From Thermothelomyces thermophilus ATCC 42464 (Eukaryota; Ascomycota; Sordariomycetes; Sordariales; Chaetomiaceae): a stretch of 64,000 bases of DNA. Location of the stretch: the NCBI RefSeq assembly GCF_000226095.1, contig NC_016475.1, positions 744,001 to 808,000 of the forward strand, in the 5' to 3' direction. The translations under genes and the position numbers were made by a program. The notes under the pieces are model-generated. The model searched no databases. It had not been told where the DNA came from and was given only the letters and a program-made list of their open reading frames with translations. This document shows positions 1-10,298 of this stretch, one piece after another (the first letter of the stretch is position 1; the number at the start of each line of letters is the position of its first letter).

Positions 1-1
1 C

Positions 2-724
2 ATCGTGGAGCGGCTGGCCGCGCTGGGCGTGCGCGTCGCCGTCCTGGACATCCAGGACCTGCCCAAGGACCTGCAGGGCAACCCGCGCGTCCGCTTCTTC
101 CGCTGCGACGTGACGTCGTCCGAGTCGGTCGGGACCGCCGCCGACGCGGTCCGCCGCGAGCTGGGCCACCCGTCCATCCTGGTCAACAACGCGGGCGTCG
201 CCAAGACGGCGCCCATCCTCCAGACGGACGAGAACTTCCTGCGGCGCATCCTCGGCGTCAACCTCATGTCCATGTGGTTCACGACGCAGCAGTTCCTCCC
301 CCGCATGGTGCAGGTCAACAAGGGCCACATCGTGACGGTGGCGAGCATCGCCTCCTTTGTGGCCCTGGCCACGGCCGCCGACTACTCGGCCACCAAGGCG
401 GGCGCGCTCGCCTTCCACGAGGCGCTCGCCTCCGAGATCAAGCACCAGTACAAGGCCCGCAACGTGCTCACCTCGGTCGTCCACCCCAACTTTGTCCGCA
501 CCCCGCTGATCGAGGACTTCTCGTCCCGCCTCGAGCGCCGGGGCGTGCGCCTGCTCACCAGCGACCGCGTCGCCGACGACGTCGTCGCCCAGATCAAGAG
601 CCGCAGGGGCGGCCAGCTCATCATCCCGCCCTCGGCCACGGGCGTCTCCGGCATCAGGGGCTGGCCCACCTGGCTGCAAGAGCTCCTGCGCGACGGGGTG
701 GCCGCCGGCGCGGTCAAGCCGTAG
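2..724 (+). CDS. Short-chain dehydrogenase/reductase, 5' end outside the window
   Basis: This is an NAD(P)-dependent classical short-chain dehydrogenase of the RDH/DHRS type, which reduces ketones, retinoid-like or lipid carbonyl substrates. The frame is open to the left edge (codon 1 visible is ATC at base 2), so the N-terminal glycine-rich cofactor motif lies outside. Visible marks are the DV motif after beta-4 (CDVTSSES), the LVNNAGVAK motif, the catalytic Ser in VASIAS, and the catalytic YSATK Tyr/Lys pair, followed by HPNFVRTPL, which is the usual substrate-side loop. About 240 residues are present, so roughly 80-100 are missing on the left. No intron is seen in this part. The exact substrate cannot be told. 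Confidence 0.9.
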   Translation: MVERLAALGVRVAVLDIQDLPKDLQGNPRVRFFRCDVTSSESVGTAADAVRRELGHPSILVNNAGVAKTAPILQTDENFLRRILGVNLMSMWFTTQQFLPRMVQVNKGHIVTVASIASFVALATAADYSATKAGALAFHEALASEIKHQYKARNVLTSVVHPNFVRTPLIEDFSSRLERRGVRLLTSDRVADDVVAQIKSRRGGQLIIPPSATGVSGIRGWPTWLQELLRDGVAAGAVKP

Positions 725-1614
725 AACAGGATGGCGCTTGTAAGATAGGTTGTCGATGTTATTCACCAGGGAACCAGATAGGATAGGGACAGGACAGGAC
801 ACACCACGACATGACAGGATATGATTTCATGGGAATGTGACGGGACGTGGAAAGAAAGATTGCCAGAAAACGCGGTACCTAATCAGGTAATTAGCTATTA
901 TCTAACGCGGCTGATTCGGCAGGATGCTATTTTTGGAGTATTAATATTGCATACGCACTGAACAGGATTCGACAGTTTGGTTGCTAGGGAGGTGTCTGAA
1001 TCATGGAGCCCTCCAGCTGTAATGAGACGAGGCCTGTCTCACACTGCTCAGTTGGCTGCGACTCCAACTCGGAAGCATCATACACGCACAGTAAAGCCCG
1101 AATCAGACAGCTATGTACAATATTATGCGGCTGTTCTGCAGGGATGATCAACCCAGATCTGATCTTACACGTGAAATCGGTAATTAGGTATCTATGTACC
1201 TTCGTATGTAGGCATGTATGTACGTCAATACATAAGTTAATTACGCGTGCATACCGTACACTAGTGTCTGCAGTATTATCGTACGTGCCAGATATAGGTA
1301 GGTACCGGTTGTTTCGGGCATGGAAAAGCGTCGGCCGTGGAAGGCAAGAACCCTCGGCCCTTGGGGACTGGCCCACTTCCTCCCCCCTTCCGGAATCGAT
1401 CCGATATAATAGAAATAGTACATACATACATACCTAGAACTTAGCGCCCTTAGCCCGCACTTATACGCACCATCGCCAACCACACCTCACCCCATCCGCA
1501 CCCGGAGCTCCCAACATCCTCATATCGTTTCCACCGACCTTTGGCCGTTCAAAAAAGAGAAGAGAGAGAAAAAGAACAGAAAGGAGAAAGAAAAAAGAAC
1601 GGACAACTATCGCC
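725..1614. other. Intergenic, SDR to hydrolase
   Basis: No coding signal is seen. The stretch is AT-richer than its neighbours and holds several TATGTAC/GTACATAC words around 1190-1245 and 1420-1435. A purine-rich tract (about 1551-1605) forms the probable 5' leader of the hydrolase gene. Confidence 0.6.
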
Positions 1615-2925
1615 ATGAAGGAGACACAGACGCCGACGGCGCAGATCCAGGTGCGGAACAACCGGGCGAACCGGCTGCTTTCGTACTGCTACACGCTGGT
1701 GGCGACGCCGTTCCTGCTCTCGCGCTTTGCGCTCGACGTGGTGCTGTATCTGGTGCCGTGGATGCGGCCGGCCAGGGAGTGGACGCTCAACCAGGCGGTG
1801 CGCGTGCGCGTCGTCCGCCTCGTCCTGCTCTACTGGTCCCTCCTGCGCTGGGGGGACCGCCTGCACCTGCGACCGGGCCGAGAGGGGAACCGGTTCGAGG
1901 TGCTGCGGCCACCGCGGCGGCAGAAGCAGCAGCAGCAGCAGCAGCAGGAGGAGGAGGAGGGGTCGGAGGAGAAGCCGGAGGACTACGACTACTACTACTA
2001 CCGGGGCGACCTCGCCGTCACCACCACCACCGCCGCAGAAGACGACGACGACGACGACGCCGTGCGGCCCGAGCCCATCGGGGCGACCTGGACGCCGGCG
2101 CGGCCGCCCCCGCCGGCGCTGGTGCGGCCGGGGCTGGTGGTGGCGCTGCACTTCCACGGGGGCGGCTTCGCGGTCGGCAACGGGCGCGACGCGGACGCGG
2201 GCTTCGCGGCGCAGACGCTGATCCGGCACATGGGGTGCACGCACGTGTGCGCGCCGCAGTACCGGCTGGCCAGCAGCGGCAGCGGCAACGGGCGGTTCCC
2301 CGCGCCGGTGCAGGACGCGCTGACGGCGTACCTGTTCCTGGTGCGGGAGCGGGGGATCCCCGGGCGGCAGATCGTGGTGTCGGGCGACTCGGCGGGAGGC
2401 ACGATCGCGCTCGGGCTGGTGCGCTACATCGCCGAGCACGGGGCGGCGCTGGGCATCCCGCGCCCCGGCGCCGTCGCCCTCTGGTCGCCCTGGGTCGACG
2501 TCGCGGCGGCCCTGCAGCACGACATGCGCGCCTCGCCCAACTACCGCACCGACTACCTCAACAACGAGTTTGGCCGCTGGGGCGCCGCCGCCGTCTCGGG
2601 CTACGGCGCCGTCGACCCGTCCGGGCCCTACCTGGCGCCGCTGCACCACCCGTTCCGGCTGGGAGAAGAAGAAGAGGAAGAGGCGCGGCCGCCGCCCATG
2701 TTCATCCACGGCGGCGACCGCGAGGTGCTCTGGGACGATATCGAGCTGCTCGCCCGGCGTTACGCCGACGCGGGCTGGACGGTGCACCTGCACCGGTCCC
2801 GGCACTGCCCGCACGACCTCATCCTGCTCGGCCCCCGCATCGGCTTCGCCGCCGAGGCCGAGGAGGCCGCCAGGGCGGCACGCACCTTTTTCCTGGCCTC
2901 GACCGATCTCAAGCTGAGGTGCTGA
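1615..2925 (+). CDS. Membrane-anchored alpha/beta-hydrolase (HSL-like esterase/lipase)
   Basis: This 436-residue single-exon gene encodes an alpha/beta-hydrolase fold-3 (hormone-sensitive-lipase-like) esterase. The oxyanion-hole motif HGGGF lies at residues 181-185, the nucleophile Ser259 in GDSAGG, the acid probably Asp368 in HGGDREVLWDD, and the base probably His400 in HCPHD. The N-terminus (about residues 20-50) is hydrophobic and likely anchors the enzyme in a membrane. Residues of about 103-145 form a low-complexity insert made in turn of Gln, Glu, Tyr, Thr and Asp runs, which separates the anchor from the catalytic core. The start is the first ATG of the open frame, after a purine-rich leader. 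The C-terminus and stop lie in an 8-bp tandem repeat. The natural ester substrate is unknown. Confidence 0.85.
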   Translation: MKETQTPTAQIQVRNNRANRLLSYCYTLVATPFLLSRFALDVVLYLVPWMRPAREWTLNQAVRVRVVRLVLLYWSLLRWGDRLHLRPGREGNRFEVLRPPRRQKQQQQQQQEEEEGSEEKPEDYDYYYYRGDLAVTTTTAAEDDDDDDAVRPEPIGATWTPARPPPPALVRPGLVVALHFHGGGFAVGNGRDADAGFAAQTLIRHMGCTHVCAPQYRLASSGSGNGRFPAPVQDALTAYLFLVRERGIPGRQIVVSGDSAGGTIALGLVRYIAEHGAALGIPRPGAVALWSPWVDVAAALQHDMRASPNYRTDYLNNEFGRWGAAAVSGYGAVDPSGPYLAPLHHPFRLGEEEEEEARPPPMFIHGGDREVLWDDIELLARRYADAGWTVHLHRSRHCPHDLILLGPRIGFAAEAEEAARAARTFFLASTDLKLRC

Positions 2926-2940
2926 GGTGCTGAGGTGCTG
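2914..2940 (+). repeat. 8-bp tandem repeat across the hydrolase stop codon
   Basis: The unit CTGAGGTG occurs three times plus CTG. It encodes the last residues (L-R-C) and the stop of the hydrolase. Because the unit is not a multiple of three, gain or loss of a copy would change the reading frame at the extreme C-terminus. Confidence 0.85.
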
Positions 2941-4684
2941 GTCTCCCTGCGGTTTGTTTACGCCCACTCGGGGGGGGGGGGCTGTTACGCTTACACAATA
3001 GGTAATTACCTTAACACGGTATTGAGTACACCACAAGGACATACGGGAGTGAGTGGTGGGCCTTAAAGAGGTGCGAATTACATAGTATGGTAACTTGGGT
3101 ATGGAAATTATCCGAGTACCCTCGATATAGCGATTATTACCCTTGAACAAGTTGGGGAATATGGAGCATTGGGCATCAAGTCTTCATATCATTGTGTTCA
3201 TGTATGTATACCAGAGTACGGGCTGAAAGAAATCGGTCACCTTCGGACCGAGAGTCTTCATCTGGCGAATCATCACACCACAACGGCACGGCAATGCTTG
3301 TACGAATGTATTGTACATACAATACATAACTACCTACATACCTGGCTTGTATAAGGAGCGGGGAGTGAAGAAGGGTCCAATCCACAAGTTGGAGTCGTTG
3401 TGCGGGGTTGCTGCGGAGAACGACAGGGGAACAAACACAGGATATACAGTATGTTTATGACCCGCGTTTACTGTGTCATCTCATCTCGGTGATGCATCCC
3501 TTTGGGGGCTTAGCTTCCGAGTTGTATGTATGTACGGATTACATACTATACAGTAGGTGCCGAACATGATGTCACTCTCTGCCCTCACGGCCAACAGCAC
3601 TGCGAAGGGTTCACCTGCCAACGGCGAATAGTGTACTTCCCACGAAAACGGCAACGCCCACCACCCCCACTCGGTTTCGCTCCGCAGACTGCCGCCCTAA
3701 GCTTTTTTGTAGTAGGGGTTGGCGTGGCAAAACAATTACCCGGTGCTCGAGGTCCACAAGAGTCAGACTAAAGTAATCCGTACCCGAGTACAAGACAACT
3801 ACGGAGTACACGGTGCTAGCATAAAAGGCAGAGCAGCTCGCAAAGTCAAGCCCAACCCGGATGGAGTTTGCGACCGCTGGTCAGGAGCCCGGTCAGAAGG
3901 ATTAGTTACTTCCCGTACCGCGAACTGCGACATGGTTCTATCCACAGTTGCCTTTGCCGCCTTTTGCTCCCCTTTCTTCACCCAACTTAGCCAGCCATTA
4001 TTAACCCACCACACCCCACCATGTCCTCTCAAAGACTTGCCCAAAAAAGGTCACACCGGGGTGACCTGACGACAAAAGGTTGCCGACCTGGGACCTGCGT
4101 CGGATCTTGTCCGCACAGAGACCCATCTTCTACGGAGTACACAATGAACCAGAACCATTCTGGACCGGCAACATCCCGATCGTCCATCAGCTTGCGAGGT
4201 GCATCGGGTCAGATCCGGACTCGGTAGTCCCTCTTCACCTCTGCTTGGCGCGTGTACACTACAGTACATCTTGTTACCTTGGCTCTCTGAATGTACCGCA
4301 GCATGTACGTAATTATATACACGACAGATACATACATGCCTCTCTTTCTTTGGGCCTTTTTGTCTCTGTAATTAGTTCTCTGCGTCCGGCCTCTTAAGTC
4401 TTCGCCTAATTACGACCACAACTACGAAGCTTGAGTCAGTGGATTCTTTCCCCGACTATATATGGCTTGACGGCCTCGACTTCAATCAATCTCGGCAGCA
4501 GTGAAGCGTCTAGTTTGTGCCCTTTCAAGCAAAGCAACCAAAACCCTTTTTTCGCTCCGGTCCTTCATCAAACTTGCTCCCGTCTCGGGTGGGGTCTGAG
4601 TCTAGGCCGTGTGAGTGTCTCTGTCAGAGAGTGTGTGTTGGGAGCGAGAGAGAGAGAGTGTGTGTGTGTGTTTGCATGCCCGCA
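2926..4684. other. Intergenic, hydrolase to flavin monooxygenase
   Basis: No gene is recognised. It contains a 12-G run (2970-2981), two copies of the TACGGAGTA word (3800-3808, 4131-4139), a TATA-like element (4457-4464) and a (GA)n(GT)n microsatellite (about 4645-4671) in the probable 5' leader of the next gene. Short open frames here lack family features. Confidence 0.55.
4457..4464 (+). promoter_or_regulatory. Possible TATA box of the flavin monooxygenase gene
   Basis: TATATATG stands about 220 bases upstream of the chosen start codon, which would give a leader of ordinary fungal length. Position is the only support. Confidence 0.3.
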
Positions 4685-6181
4685 ATGGCCAACGGCACCC
4701 CCGCGGGTCCGGGACGGCCGGATGACGACGGCTTGTCCTTCGACGTCCTCATCGTCGGAGCCGGCATCTCGGGCATCAACGCGGCGTACCGCATCCAGAC
4801 CGAGGGCCCGGCCGATACCACCTACGCCATCCTCGAGGGGCGGGACTCGCTCGGGGGTACCTGGGACCTGTTCCGCTACCCCGGCATCCGGTCCGACTCG
4901 GACATCTACACCTTCGGCTTCCCCTGGAGCCCCTGGAGGCACGACACGGCGCTGGCCTCGGGCGACCAGATCAAGGCCTACTTGGCCCAGTCGGCCCGCT
5001 CGCAGGGCATCGACCAGCACATCCTCTACCGCCACCGGGTCGTGTCGGCCGACTGGAGCTCGGCCGGGAAGGAGTGGGACCTCCGCGTTGTCGTGGACGG
5101 GCGGGAAGACCAGCCGCCGGCCGTCTTCCGGGCCCGCTTCCTGCTGCTGGGCACGGGCTACTACGACTACGAGAAGCCGCTCGAGGCCGCCATCCCGGGC
5201 ATCGAGACCTTCGCCGGCAAGGTGATCCACCCGCAGTTCTGGCCCGAGGACTACGACTACACCGACAAGGAGGTCGTCATCATCGGCAGCGGCGCCACCG
5301 CCGTCACCGTCCTGCCCGCCATGGCCGAGCGCGCCCGCCGCGTCACCATGCTGCAGCGCAGCCCGGGCTACGTCTTCTCCCTGCCCTCCCGCGGCCTCCT
5401 GACCGCCCTGCTCTTCGCCGTCCTGCCCGCCGCCGCCGCCCACTACCTCTGCCGCCTCCTCTGGCTCGTCCGCAGCCACCTGACGACCGCCTTCTGCCGC
5501 GCCTGGCCCGCGCTGGCCAAGCGCGTCATCAAGCGCGCCACCCTCCGCCAGCTGCCCCCGACGATCCCGTGGGACCCGCACTTCCGGCCCCGGTACAACC
5601 CGTGGGAGCAGCGGTTCTGCGCCTGCGTCGACGGCGACTTCTTCGCCGCCCTGCGCTCGGGCAAGGCCGACGTGGTCACCGACACGATCCGGACGGTGAC
5701 GCCCGACTCGATCGAGCTCGGCTCGGGCCGGGCGCTGCACCCGGACGTGATCGTGACGGCGACGGGGCTCAAGCTGCGCTTCGGCGGCGGGATCGACTTC
5801 CGCGTCGACGGCGAGCCCTTCCGCTGGCGCGACAAGTTCGCCTGGCGCTCCGCCATGCTGCAGGACGTGCCCAACCTGCTCTTCCTGACCGGCTACGAGA
5901 CCGCCTCGTGGACCCTCGGCGCCGACGTCAGCGCCCGCCTCTTCGTCCGCATCCTCCGCCGCCTCCGCCACCGCCGCGCCGCCGCCGTCGTCCCCCGCCC
6001 CGCCCGCCCGGACATGCCCGAGCGCCCCATGATGAGCCTCACCTCGACCTACCTCCGCACCGCCCGCGACGTCCTCCCCAAGGGCGGCACCGGCGTCTGG
6101 GCCCCCAAGACCAACTACTTTGCCGACATGGCCAGGGCCAGGTGGGGGGACCTGTCCAAGGACTTGGAGTTTATCATGTAG
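4685..6181 (+). CDS. Flavin-containing / Baeyer-Villiger-type monooxygenase
   Basis: This 498-residue single-exon gene encodes a class B flavoprotein monooxygenase that uses FAD, NADPH and O2 to oxygenate ketones or soft nucleophiles. The FAD-binding motif GAGISG is at residues 25-30, the family signature FAGKVIHPQFWP (FxGxxxHxxxWP, the Baeyer-Villiger fingerprint) at 176-187, and the NADPH-binding GSGATA at 201-206. A second GTGYYDYE segment precedes the signature. The frame is open upstream to 4517, but the leader is a GA/GT microsatellite. ATG 4685 has the better context (GCAATGGCC); ATG 4676 in the same frame would add three residues. A hydrophobic stretch at about residues 235-275 could associate with membrane. 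Ketone versus amine or sulfide preference cannot be decided here. Confidence 0.88.
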   Translation: MANGTPAGPGRPDDDGLSFDVLIVGAGISGINAAYRIQTEGPADTTYAILEGRDSLGGTWDLFRYPGIRSDSDIYTFGFPWSPWRHDTALASGDQIKAYLAQSARSQGIDQHILYRHRVVSADWSSAGKEWDLRVVVDGREDQPPAVFRARFLLLGTGYYDYEKPLEAAIPGIETFAGKVIHPQFWPEDYDYTDKEVVIIGSGATAVTVLPAMAERARRVTMLQRSPGYVFSLPSRGLLTALLFAVLPAAAAHYLCRLLWLVRSHLTTAFCRAWPALAKRVIKRATLRQLPPTIPWDPHFRPRYNPWEQRFCACVDGDFFAALRSGKADVVTDTIRTVTPDSIELGSGRALHPDVIVTATGLKLRFGGGIDFRVDGEPFRWRDKFAWRSAMLQDVPNLLFLTGYETASWTLGADVSARLFVRILRRLRHRRAAAVVPRPARPDMPERPMMSLTSTYLRTARDVLPKGGTGVWAPKTNYFADMARARWGDLSKDLEFIM

Positions 6182-7512
6182 TGTAACACATCAAGATCCC
6201 TCGGATACCTTGTTTTATTCTTTTTTTTGTTCACTGTCATTCCTGCACCTATTGATGCCTGCTGCATGACACGACTCGAGTGTTTATTGTTTAAGGGGCC
6301 TGGACGGCATGGGCAAATAGAAAATCGAATCCTTGAATCAATGTTCTTGTGCTCTGTCCAATGCAACTCAACATAGATTTGATTCATGATTCTGTTGTTA
6401 CAGATGACAACACAAGGTATTATGTCTGTATATAGACTAAGAGTGATCCGTGCCTCCTGTCTCGTAGCGTCGTGCATGCCAGCTGGATCATCGCCCTCGA
6501 GTCGTCGAGAATACCTCAGGTAATAATTAATTACCTGGGAAAACTCGAGTAAAACCATTACCCTCTCAACCATGTGATTCCGCCTCGCCTTGCTCGTTGA
6601 CAGGAGTACCGCTCCCTCCTCCGGATTACCCCCACCCCACTAATATCGTGCCCCTCTTCCCCATGGGGATGGGCTGCCTACTGTCACTACCAAGTAGAAG
6701 AGCGTATCCGTAGTGGGTGTAGTGTCATCTGTAGCTTTATTTTAGTGTACGAACGTACGGACGTACATACAGTAGACCCCCTGCTGGGTGGGCTGGGATT
6801 GTCCCACCCCTGTTGTGTGGGGTGCAGTAGTTTAGCGAACAAAAAAGCAATCGCAATTCCGAAATAGGGGCAATCTTCCGAGCTTTCCATCGTCTCTCTC
6901 CCGCGCTCACACGTCCCTCTATCTCCGAAACCGACCCTTCTTGTCCATCCCCCGACATCGAAACCCGCTGCCTCGGTATCGGAAACTGCCAAAAAAAAAG
7001 CATCATCCACCGAGCGGGGGGGACCTGGCGATCATTGGCGTGGATGAGCATCTGTGGCTGTGACATCTCCCCGAGACATACGTTGAGCAATCACGCGCAC
7101 ACACACACAGACACACACACACACACTAACAAAGGAGGAAAAGGAAAAGAGGATTCAGGATTCAAGGTGTGGGGTGGTTGTGTACTCGCTCAAAAACCGC
7201 CCGGGCTCATGTCCGGAAGACATGAAACCGCCTCCGGGGTTGTTGAGGAGACACCTAGACTCCGTACTAGTAGGATCTACTACTCCGGAGCCGAGTCATT
7301 GTGTAATAGTACCTTTTTACCTTATCCAACCTACTCTCCTCTTCGTCATCATCATCATTATCATCATTACCATCAATCACCTTCGAAGCCACAACACGCT
7401 GCTGCCGCCCCGCCGCCGCCTCTGGTCGGTTAGTATTGTTTGCTGGCCTATAGTTAGTTACTTACCATTCTTTTGTTTCTCTTTACTAGGCAAGTTACGG
7501 CCAGACTTCACC
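6182..7512. other. Intergenic, monooxygenase to Sec14-like gene
   Basis: No gene is seen. It contains a CA-rich microsatellite (7096-7126). A 61-nt stretch from GTTAGT (7429) to CTAG (7489) could be a 5'-leader intron of the Sec14-like gene, but no strong branch site is visible, so this is only a suggestion. Confidence 0.5.
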
Positions 7513-8820
7513 ATGTCCGAGACCAGCGTGACCGCCCTCACCGGGTATCTCGACAACCTGACGGCGGAGGAGGAGGCCAAGTTGCAGGAGGCGTGGGCGC
7601 ACCTGCTCCGGCTGTGCGGCGTCGAGGGGAGCGACAAGCTGCCGCCGGCGGACCGGACGGGGGAGCTGCTGGAGCAGCACCTGGACCCGGCGGGCCTCAA
7701 GTCGGCCGCCGTCTTCCGGGAGCGGCTGTGGAGCTTCATCCTGGTGGACGAGCCGGACGTGCTGGTGCTGCGCTTCCTGCGCGCCCGCAAGTGGGACGTC
7801 GACCGGGCCGTGGCCATGCTCGCGTCGGCCGTCGGCTGGCGCCACGAGCGCCGGCTCAAGGCCGACGTGATCCGCCGCGGGGACGCCGTCGGGCCGGACG
7901 CCCCGGCCGACGACGACGGGAGCTTCCTGGCCCAGTACCGCTCCGGCAAGGCCTACGTCCGCGGCAGCGACCGCGAGGGCCGCCCCGTCTTCGTCATCCG
8001 CGTCCGCCTGCACGACCCCAAGCTGCAGTCTCCCGAGGCCATGGAGCGCTTCGTGCTGCACAACATCGAGACCATCCGGGCCACCCTCCGCCACCCGCGC
8101 GAGAAGGCCTGCCTCCTCTTCGACCTCACCGGCTTCGGCCTCAAGAACATGGACTTCCACGTCGTCAAGTTCCTCGTCCAGGTCTTCGAGGCCAGGTACC
8201 CGGAGTACCTCGGCGTCGTGCTCGTGCACAACGCGCCGTTCATCTTTTGGGGTTCGTGACACACACACCACACCACACCCGCCCTCGCTCGCAGTGTGAC
8301 ATCCATCCCAAAGGGCTGCTGATATCTGACTTATGAATTACCCGAACCGTTCTGTTCCCGCCCCTCGCTCTCCTCTACAGGTGTATGGAAGGTGATCAAG
8401 CCGTGGCTGGACCCGGTCATCGCGTCCAAGATCAACTTCACGAGCGGCGGCGCCGACCTCGCCCGCTTCATCGCGCCCGAGGAGCTGCAGACGTGCTTCG
8501 GCGGCAAGGACGGCTGGGAGTACAAGTACATCGAGCCCGTCCCGGGGGAGAACGACCGGCTCGAGTCGGAGAAGAAGGCCGACGTCGAGGCCGAGCGCGA
8601 CGGGCTCATCCGCCGGTTCGAGCGCCTCTCGGTCGAATGGGCCGCCCTCGACGCCCGCTCCGCCGAGGCCAAGCAGAAGTCCGCCGACAGGCGGGAGGTG
8701 GCCAAGCAGCTGAGCGACGCCTACTGGAAGCTAGACCCTTACATCCGAGCCCGCACCTACTATGACAGGGCGGGCGTGCTGAGCAGTTCCGGGGCAGTGG
8801 ACTACAGGGCGGCGCAATGA
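7513..8820 (+). CDS. Sec14-like CRAL-TRIO lipid transfer protein
   Basis: Two exons (7513-8251 and 8381-8820) encode 392 residues. The intron has GT/CAG ends and joins ...FIFWG to VWKVIKPWLDP..., a hallmark Sec14-family junction. Residues of about 70-110 form the CRAL-TRIO N-terminal helical segment (VLVLRFLRARKWDVDRAVAM). The CRAL-TRIO lipid-binding domain follows (KAYVRGSDREGRPVFVIRVR through KPWLDPVIASKI), ending in a helix-rich tail with charged runs (residues of about 310-360). The family carries phosphatidylinositol and other lipids between membranes and links lipid metabolism to vesicle traffic. No membrane span is predicted. The start is the first ATG giving the full domain (MSETSVTAL). 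Confidence 0.88.
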
Positions 8821-9580
8821 TTGATTAATTAGCGTTTGTTGCTTTCCTAGTTGAACGGGTGATTTAATTATCTTTTCTTCTCTTTTTTGGGGTTGGGTGG
8901 GGATTTCCTTTACTTCCATGGCCAAGGGGGTTTCATATTTTCTATGGGATAAAACGATGGTCTACTATTCCACGTCAACTTCATGTATAATTAGGGCAGA
9001 TTCAGGTTGATTATTTCTGATTTCTTCGGGATGCTCGACACGAATACCTATTAATCAAACTTCATTCGCACGATGGCTATTGCATTTACAAGGCAGGGCA
9101 AAATATGAACCGACGGCGCCATTCTTGGTCAAGGATCAGACAGTCATCCATCCGACAGTGAGAGATTACCGAGCTACCCGGCCCTTGTCAGCTCAGAGCG
9201 TGCCCGTACGCAGTATTGTCAGCTTTGTCAATCACATGTTGCCGGCAAAACGCGAAGGTATAATTAACCCAACGAGCAGCTTACCGACTGTGGAGGGTAT
9301 TACGGAATAGGTAGGTACCTAGGTATGTAATTAGATGCACGCACACACAAAAATGTATGTACGGAATGAAAGTTCACGTGTAGTGTATTAGTGCATGTGG
9401 ATACCCCAATTCCAACTACTACACAGTACAATTCCTGCGTAATTAGAGCTGCCGAGGCGGAATAGCCCTAATAGTTGAGGATAATCCCGCCGTCTGGGCA
9501 AGCCAGGGTAGCAACCCTGATTTTATCCATCCAGTCGTGGGCATGGGAAAAACAATCATGAAAAAACAGCACTAGGTACT

Positions 9581-9598
9581 AAAAAAAAAAAAAAAAAG

Positions 9599-9636
<38 letters not shown>
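9581..9636 (+). repeat. A(17) followed by (GA)n tract
   Basis: A run of 17 adenines passes directly into about 17 GA dinucleotides. The same composite structure recurs at 10156-10219. Confidence 0.95.
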
Positions 9637-9638
<2 letters not shown>

Positions 9639-10154
9639 AACTGCATGTCACACAGTTCACGTACGGAGGAGTTGTATGGAGCCGGCGACTTCTCCCCTCG
9701 GGATCTGCTGTCGGATGGTCGCATTGCTCCATTTGAGTGTGCGGGGTAGACCCAATCTGGGGAATATCCCCAGATTCCGGCCGAGGTGTGGAGAGGAACG
9801 GCCAGGGGTGTGATCCTTGTACCCGATCAAGGTATGGAGCAAGCAGATCGTCGGGCTCCATGGAGCAGACCCTGCCTCAGCGCTAATTCGGTGACATGTG
9901 CAATTCGGCGGGTCCCCTTAGGCGAGAGCTCAATAACCACCTCCATCGCCTTGGCACCTCCATCACCTTGGCACCTCCCATGTTTACCTTGAACTTACCT
10001 CTCAGAGGGTCCGTCTCTGTGCTGGGTTCCAGTTCCCGCCCTGAGCTCGCCCTTTCGCAAACCTCCATCTCGCTCGCTCGCCGGCTCACTTGGATGGTTC
10101 GCGGCCTGGAAATCCCACCTCAGCCTCTGCGTCTCTGAGTCTCTGGAGCGCATC

Positions 10155-10155
<1 letters not shown>

Positions 10156-10219
<64 letters not shown>
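10156..10219 (+). repeat. A(37) followed by (GA)n tract
   Basis: A run of 37 adenines is followed by about 13 GA units and ends roughly 80 bases before the start codon of the repeat-protein gene. It may lie in the promoter or leader as a nucleosome-excluding tract. Confidence 0.95.
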
Positions 10220-10223
<4 letters not shown>

Positions 10224-10298
10224 AAAGGGAGTTAACGGCTAGTTCACGTCAACTCGGCCAGCAACCACACGCGGACACGGACACATACACAGCAAACT

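Larger units (their letters stand above)
8821..10298. other. Intergenic, Sec14-like to 19-mer repeat protein
   Basis: No gene is recognised. Its main features are two A(n)(GA)n tracts in the same orientation, listed separately, and TAGGTAC/GTATGTA words near 9308-9360. Confidence 0.6.

Noticed and set aside
1003-1437. Overlapping frames of about 145 residues on both strands
   Set aside because: AT-rich region without codon bias, domain or signal; opposite frames of equal length suggest chance.
1549-3150. 533-residue minus-strand frame opposite the hydrolase
   Set aside because: It is Arg/Pro/Leu-rich with Val and Leu runs read from the triplet repeats, and the plus strand has the catalytic motifs.
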